DNA of 37,623 bases from Acidiferrobacterales bacterium (GTDB taxonomy: Bacteria > Pseudomonadota > Gammaproteobacteria > Acidiferrobacterales > SZUA-150). The translations under genes and the position numbers were made by a program. The notes below the pieces were generated by a model. The model was not told the origin of the DNA. It saw only the letters and a list, made by a program, of their open reading frames with translations, and did not search any database. Where the stretch lies: NCBI GenBank assembly GCA_947258385.1, contig CAMYII010000093.1:1-37623 (forward strand), read 5' to 3'. Shown here one piece after another: positions 33,769 through 37,623 of the stretch. Position 1 is the first letter of the stretch, and every line of letters starts with the position of its first letter.

Positions 33769-33788
33769 TTTTTCGACAAGCTGCCAGG
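33769..33788 (+). repeat. Half copy of the dispersed palindromic repeat
   Basis: TTTTTC then GAC then AAGCTGCCAGG matches the right arm of the 17-bp inverted repeat after lptD at 18 of 20 positions. No matching left arm is preserved beyond a CTGGCA about 30 bp upstream. Confidence 0.6.
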
Positions 33789-33851
33789 CACACAGCACGC
33801 GTTGGTTTTTTGTGTGGCAAACGATAAATTAGCGGGATTCAGAGGGCGGCC

Positions 33852-34895
33852 ATGACACCACAACGCAAGGCGGTGGCGCTGATTTCTGGCGGCCTGGACT
33901 CCATGCTGGCCGCGCGCCTCATCCTGGACCAGAATATCCACATCGAAGGTATTAACTTCTATACCGGCTTTTGCGTCGAGGGGCACACCCATGCCATCCG
34001 CAATAAAGACAGATCAAAACCAAAGCGCAACAATGCCTTGTGGGTGGCCGAACAACTTGGGATCAGACTGCATATTGTCGAGGTCATCGACGAATACAAG
34101 GATATCGTCATCAACCCCAAACACGGTTACGGGGCGAACCTGAACCCGTGCCTGGACTGCAAGGGATTCATGGTGCGCAAGGCCGTTGAATGGATGCGGG
34201 AAAACGATTTCGATTTCATCATCACCGGTGAGGTGATTGGACAGCGGCCCAAATCACAGCGCCGCGACACCATGCCGGTGGTCGCGCGCGAGTCCGGCGC
34301 CGATGAGCTGCTGCTCCGACCCCTTTGTGCAAAACTGCTGCCGCTCACCCATGCTGAAAAGGAAGGGTGGGTGGACAGGGAAAAGCTCATGGGCTTCAAC
34401 GGCCGCAACCGCAAGCCGCAAATGGCGCTGGCAGCCCAATACGGCTTTAAAGACTATGCCCAACCGGCGGGGGGCTGCTGCTTTCTCACCGACGAGAACT
34501 ATGCACGCAGGCTCGCCGACCTGTGGGCCGGCCGCGGACAACGCGATTACGAGCTGGATGACATCATGCTGCTCAAGGTCGGCCGCCATTTGCGGCCACG
34601 ACCGCACTTCAAGCTCATCGTCGGCCGCGACGAGGGCGAAAACAACTTTTTGAGGGGCTACACCACGCGGTTCACCCATTTTTACGCCAAAAGCCATCTC
34701 GGACCCTTGGTCTTGCTCGACGGTGAGGCGGATAAGCGCGATGTGAGACTGGCCGCGGAGATCACCGCCCGCTTCGGCAAAGGGCGGAATGCGGACAAGG
34801 TCGTGATCAGTGTGCACGAGCAAAATGGCGAGGAGCGGGACTTGACCGTTACCCCCCTGACCCCCGAGTGCATGCCGCAGGAATGGTATCTGTGA
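33852..34895 (+). CDS. MnmA-like PP-loop tRNA thiolation enzyme
   Basis: A 347-residue PP-loop ATPase. The ATP-binding motif SGGLDS is at residues 12-17. Cys100 and Cys103 sit in NPCLDCKGFM, the position of the MnmA motif NPCxxCN, and Cys209-Cys210 in QPAGGCCFL corresponds to the catalytic persulfide cysteine of MnmA. Beyond residue 230 the sequence is unlike MnmA and may be a different RNA-binding domain (RPHFKLIVGRDEGEN). It should adenylate a base and insert sulfur, most likely in tRNA. ATG at 33852 with a GGGCGG site. The next gene, tusA, overlaps its stop by 4 bp; TusA is a known sulfur donor in tRNA thiolation, which fits well. Target base is unknown. Confidence 0.78.
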   Translation: MTPQRKAVALISGGLDSMLAARLILDQNIHIEGINFYTGFCVEGHTHAIRNKDRSKPKRNNALWVAEQLGIRLHIVEVIDEYKDIVINPKHGYGANLNPCLDCKGFMVRKAVEWMRENDFDFIITGEVIGQRPKSQRRDTMPVVARESGADELLLRPLCAKLLPLTHAEKEGWVDREKLMGFNGRNRKPQMALAAQYGFKDYAQPAGGCCFLTDENYARRLADLWAGRGQRDYELDDIMLLKVGRHLRPRPHFKLIVGRDEGENNFLRGYTTRFTHFYAKSHLGPLVLLDGEADKRDVRLAAEITARFGKGRNADKVVISVHEQNGEERDLTVTPLTPECMPQEWYL

Positions 34896-35125
34896 CGCAC
34901 AGGCTGGACGCACGCAATCTGATCTGCCCCATGCCCGTGATCCGCACTCAGGACAAAATCAAGACCCTTGCAACCGGGGACCGGCTTGAAGTCACCTGCA
35001 CCGATCCCGGCGCGCTCAACGATATCCCGACCTGGTGCAGGATAAACGGCCACCGCATCGTGCAGACACGGTCCAAAAACCACGAGATTGTCATTACCAT
35101 CGAGGTCGGCGCGCTTGGCCAGTAG
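34892..35125 (+). CDS. tusA: TusA/SirA-family sulfur carrier protein
   Basis: A 77-residue TusA-like protein with the hallmark CPxP motif in NLICPMPVI, the persulfide-carrying cysteine at residue 12. The fold signature ATGDRLEVTCTDPGALNDIPTWCRINGH follows. TusA moves sulfane sulfur to tRNA-modifying enzymes and, in sulfur oxidisers, into Dsr or sHdr oxidation. The GTG at 34892 overlaps the upstream TGA (GTGA) and gives the standard length; an ATG at 34883 would add three residues. Its placement directly after a PP-loop thiolase makes tRNA sulfur transfer the likelier task here than sulfur oxidation. Confidence 0.88.
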   Translation: MTHRLDARNLICPMPVIRTQDKIKTLATGDRLEVTCTDPGALNDIPTWCRINGHRIVQTRSKNHEIVITIEVGALGQ

Positions 35126-36302
35126 CACCGATCGGCTCAGCCGCGCCGATGCGCGGCCGCAGGATAACGGCCGCAACGAGCGCTACCGGGAAACGCTGCG
35201 GGTGACCCTCATTGGATCGGTGGTCGACCTGACACTCGGCGTGGCCAAGATCATCTTCGGCTTCGCCGCGCACTCCCAGGCGTTGATCGCCGATGGCATC
35301 CACTCCTTGTCGGATCTGGCCACCGATGGGCTCGTGCTTTACGCCGCCAAACATGCCAGTCGGGAGGCCGACGAAGAGCATCCCTACGGTCACGGCCGCT
35401 TTGAGACCATCGCCACGGTGGGTCTCGGGATCGTGCTGGCCGCGGTGGCAACCGGTATCGCCTTTGACGCGGTCACACGGCTGTTTAACCCGGACCTGCT
35501 CTTAAGACCCGGTGTGTGGGCGTTGGTGGTGGCGGGTCTGTCCATCGTCTCGAAAGAGGCGATTTATCATTACACCATGCGCGCCGCGCGCAAGTACCGT
35601 TCTGACATACTGCGCGCGAACGCCTGGCACAGCCGTACCGATGCGGTCTCCTCGGTCATCGTCGTGGTCGGTGTCGCCGGCACCATGGCCGGACTGCCCT
35701 ACCTCGATGCCATCGCCGCGGTCGGCGTCGCCCTCATGATCGCCAGGATCGCCTGGGATCTCGGCTGGCGCAGCGTCCGTGAGCTGGTGGACACGGCACT
35801 GGACCGGGAACGCGTCGAGACCATCCGCCGCGCCATTCTGGAGGCTGACGGTGTACGCACGCTGCACATGCTGCGTACCCGGCGCATGGGCGGTGACGCG
35901 CTGGTGGACGTACACATTCAGGTCGAACCCACGTTGAGCGTATCCGAGGGTCATCACGTTGGCGAGACCATGCGCAACAGGCTCATCGAGGAGATTCCCG
36001 AGGTCAGCGATGTCACGGTGCACGTGGACACCGAAAACGACCAGGAGGCGGCCGCCACCACCGCATTGCCTCTGCGACATGTGGTACTCGAGCGCCTGGA
36101 ACGTTATTTCAAGGACATCGATGAGGCCAGATCCGTAGCCAAGGTGACACTGCATTATCTAAAGGGCAAGATCCACGTGGAGTTGCTACTGCCCCTCGAG
36201 GTGACGGCTGACGGAGAACAGGCCAGACGTCTGCAGCGCCGCTTTCAGGCGGCGGTCGGCGATGACCCGGACATTGCACGGATCGAGCTGCACTTTCATT
36301 AG
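35115..36302 (+). CDS. CDF-family divalent metal cation transporter
   Basis: A cation diffusion facilitator of about 395 residues. Six hydrophobic segments fall between residues 30 and 215. The metal sites show as HSLSD near residue 63 (first HxxxD) and HSRTD before AVSSVIVVVG (second HxxxD). A cytoplasmic ferredoxin-like domain follows (VRTLHMLRTRRMGGDALVDVHIQVEP) and then a second, less typical C-terminal domain. It exports Zn, Fe, Mn or similar ions by proton antiport; the metal is not evident. The TTG at 35115 with GAGG upstream overlaps the end of tusA by 11 bp; TTG at 35088 is an alternative. It is probably cotranscribed with the PP-loop gene and tusA. Confidence 0.86.
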   Translation: MASSTDRLSRADARPQDNGRNERYRETLRVTLIGSVVDLTLGVAKIIFGFAAHSQALIADGIHSLSDLATDGLVLYAAKHASREADEEHPYGHGRFETIATVGLGIVLAAVATGIAFDAVTRLFNPDLLLRPGVWALVVAGLSIVSKEAIYHYTMRAARKYRSDILRANAWHSRTDAVSSVIVVVGVAGTMAGLPYLDAIAAVGVALMIARIAWDLGWRSVRELVDTALDRERVETIRRAILEADGVRTLHMLRTRRMGGDALVDVHIQVEPTLSVSEGHHVGETMRNRLIEEIPEVSDVTVHVDTENDQEAAATTALPLRHVVLERLERYFKDIDEARSVAKVTLHYLKGKIHVELLLPLEVTADGEQARRLQRRFQAAVGDDPDIARIELHFH

Positions 36303-36333
36303 CGCCCTGCGATGGTGCATGATATTATTCATT

Positions 36334-36350
36334 TGCACCGACATGGTTCG
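36334..36350 (+). promoter_or_regulatory. NtrC-type enhancer site
   Basis: TGCACCGACATGGTTCG fits the NtrC pattern TGCACC-N4-TGGTGCA with two mismatches in the second half. It lies about 65-80 bp upstream of the sigma-54 promoter, a usual enhancer distance. A similar GCAC-N7-GTGC pair at 36438-36452 lies at the predicted start of transcription. Confidence 0.55.
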
Positions 36351-36414
36351 AGCCTTCCTGGTCAGCCTATACAAAAATCTTTCTTGATCAATAAGTTATA
36401 AGGTGATTATCGGC

Positions 36415-36430
36415 TGGCACACTTGGTGCA
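36415..36430 (+). promoter_or_regulatory. Sigma-54 promoter of glnA
   Basis: TGGCACACTTGGTGCA keeps the GG (-24) and GC (-12) doublets exactly 10 bp apart and matches the consensus TGGCAC-N5-TTGCA with one change. Transcription would start near 36441. It fits nitrogen control of glutamine synthetase. Confidence 0.72.
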
Positions 36431-36598
36431 ATACAAGGCACAGTTTTGGTGCTGCGCGTGGCTGCGCCGCACTTTACAATGGCTGCTGTTCACGGTGAGC
36501 GCAAACGCCCTTGGGCTTGCATCAACCACTTGTACAGCCCGTTTTTACACGATTACCGCATCCTAAAATCACATGTCATGTATTGAGGAGGACAACAG

Positions 36599-37623
36599 AT
36601 GTCTGCCGCCGATGTTTTGAAAATGATTACAGATAACAAGGTAAAGTTCGTCGACCTGCGCTTTACCGACACCCGGGGTAAGGAACAGCATGTCTCCGTT
36701 CCCGCCAGAGTCATCGATGAGAGCATGTTCGAGGACGGAAAGATGTTTGACGGCTCGAGCATCGCCGGCTGGAAAGGCATCCAGGAATCCGACATGATCC
36801 TGATGCCGGAGGCCGCCACCGCGGTCATGGATCCCTTTATTGAAGAGCCCACCCTGATCGTGCGCTGCGATATCATCGAGCCGACCACGATGCAGGGCTA
36901 TGAGCGCGACCCGCGCAGCATCGCCAAACGCGCGGAGGCCTACCTGAAGAGCACGGGTATCGCCGACACCGCCTTTTTCGGTCCCGAGCCGGAGTTCTTC
37001 GTACTGGACGACGTGCGCTGGGGCGCGGATATGGAAGGCGCCTTCTACAAGGTGGACTCCGAAGAGGCCGAATGGAACTCCGAGCGCGTGTTCGAGGGCG
37101 GTAATATCGGTCACCGTCCGGGCACCAAGGGCGGTTATTTTCCGGTACCACCGGTCGACTCCTTGCAGGATTTGCGCTCGGCCATGTGCCTGGCCATGGA
37201 AGAGATGGGCCTGGAGACCGAGGTGCACCACCACGAGGTGGCGACCGCCGGTCAGTGCGAGATCGGCACCCTGTTCAACACTCTGGTCACGCGCGCCGAC
37301 CACAACCAGATCTTGAAATATTGCGTCCAAAATGTCGCCCATTCCTACGGCAAGACCGCCACGTTCATGCCGAAACCCCTGGTCGGTGACAACGGCAACG
37401 GCATGCACGTGCATCAGTCGCTATCCAAGAGCGGGGAGAATATCTTCACCGGCAACGAATACGGGGGCTTAAGCGAAACCGCGTTGTACTACATCGGTGG
37501 CATCAGCAAGCACGCGCGCGCGCTCAATGCATTCACCAATGCCAGCACCAACAGCTACAAGCGTCTCGTACCGGGCTTTGAGGCCCCGGTGTTGCTGGCG
37601 TACTCGGCACGCAACCGCTCGGC
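36599..37623 (+). CDS. glnA: Glutamine synthetase type I, partial at right edge
   Basis: The first 341 codons of a type I glutamine synthetase; the C-terminus is outside the window. The N-terminal beta-grasp domain ([22 protein letters not shown]) leads into the Asp-latch loop [18 protein letters not shown] near residues 43-60. The metal-binding [12 protein letters not shown] follows near 122, then [14 protein letters not shown] near 208, and [13 protein letters not shown] and [14 protein letters not shown] toward the edge. The adenylylation site lies beyond the window, so class I-beta status cannot be confirmed. It makes glutamine from glutamate and ammonia with ATP. The ATG at 36599 has a GGAGGA site 6 nt upstream. 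Confidence 0.97.
   Translation, partial: MSAADVLKMITDNKVKFVDLRFTDTRGKEQHVSVPARVIDESMFEDGKMFDGSSIAGWKGIQESDMILMPEAATAVMDPFIEEPTLIVRCDIIEPTTMQGYERDPRSIAKRAEAYLKSTGIADTAFFGPEPEFFVLDDVRWGADMEGAFYKVDSEEAEWNSERVFEGGNIGHRPGTKGGYFPVPPVDSLQDLRSAMCLAMEEMGLETEVHHHEVATAGQCEIGTLFNTLVTRADHNQILKYCVQNVAHSYGKTATFMPKPLVGDNGNGMHVHQSLSKSGENIFTGNEYGGLSETALYYIGGISKHARALNAFTNASTNSYKRLVPGFEAPVLLAYSARNRS

Larger units (their letters stand above)
33447..33851. other. Non-coding region with several stable hairpins
   Basis: About 405 bp without a supported gene. Two perfect hairpins occur 30 bp apart: GGTCCAG/CTGGACC (33604-33623), followed by a run of seven A, and an 11-bp stem CATACGGGCCC/GGGCCCGTATG with loop AGAA (33653-33678). 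Further on, two AGGCCTTTTT/GGGCCTTTTT words repeat directly (33741 and 33764), and 33769-33788 matches one arm of the dispersed repeat at 21477-21496. The promoter of the PP-loop gene must lie here but is not obvious. Confidence 0.55.
36303..36598. other. glnA upstream region
   Basis: A 296-bp regulatory gap with an NtrC-like site, a sigma-54 promoter and a palindrome near the predicted transcription start. GGTGCA near 36313 and TGCACC at 36334 form a further inverted pair. The untranslated leader would be about 160 nt. No ORF is supported. Confidence 0.6.

Noticed and set aside
1-37623. Insertion sequences, prophage genes or tRNA genes
   Set aside because: No transposase, integrase or phage-like protein and no cloverleaf sequence was recognised in any gap.

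Overview
The window looks like part of the chromosome of a sulfur-oxidising, probably autotrophic gammaproteobacterium. This rests on four things: a QmoAB-HdrCB electron-transfer cluster of the kind linked to APS reductase, a CbbQ/CbbO-type Rubisco-activase pair beside a class I fructose-bisphosphate aldolase, a TusA sulfur carrier, and a classic gammaproteobacterial envelope block (amgK-murU / lptD-surA-pdxA-ksgA). The taxon is inferred from gene content and order. No rRNA, tRNA, insertion sequence, prophage or CRISPR array was found.

Layout. 1-4822 (minus): qmoA, qmoB, hdrC and hdrB, the last cut by the left edge. 5129-8213 (plus): an AAA+ ATPase and a VWA protein (cbbQ, cbbO). The gap between them and the gap after cbbO each hold an unusual heptanucleotide tandem-repeat element. 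8368-9634 (minus): class I aldolase and a small conserved protein. 10050-12695 (plus): a PfkB sugar/nucleoside kinase and an APH-like/P-loop kinase fusion. 13257-16103 (plus): a split B12-dependent ribonucleotide reductase (nrdJa, nrdJb) behind a promoter with two NrdR-like boxes 32 bp apart. 16215-16962: a strong promoter, a structured leader of about 260 nt ending in an intrinsic terminator, then a very lysine-rich histone H1-like protein and its own terminator. 17243-18915 (minus): murU and amgK (peptidoglycan sugar recycling), divergent from lptD, surA, pdxA and ksgA (18989-24828, plus). 25158-26279: a secreted glycoside-hydrolase-like protein. 26325-31937 (minus): plsC, gmhB, a MazG-like gene, glyS, glyQ and mtgA. 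32106-33446: a membrane protein that looks like an M48 peptidase with a ruined zinc motif. 33852-36302 (plus): an MnmA-like PP-loop thiolase, tusA and a CDF metal exporter, with overlapping ends. 36599 onward: glnA, cut by the right edge, behind a sigma-54/NtrC-type promoter.

How the genes fit together. The left end covers energy and carbon: electrons from sulfite/APS oxidation through Qmo-Hdr, Rubisco activation, and a Calvin-cycle/gluconeogenic aldolase. The middle covers DNA precursors and chromatin. The 17-32 kb region is mostly envelope construction (LptD, SurA, PlsC, GmhB, AmgK/MurU, MtgA) mixed with housekeeping genes. The right end covers sulfur transfer to RNA, metal export and nitrogen assimilation.

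The least explained parts are the two heptamer elements around cbbO, the structured leader before the lysine-rich gene, the degenerate M48 protein, and the PP-loop/TusA/CDF cluster. All calls come from reading the sequence and from family knowledge; no database search was run.
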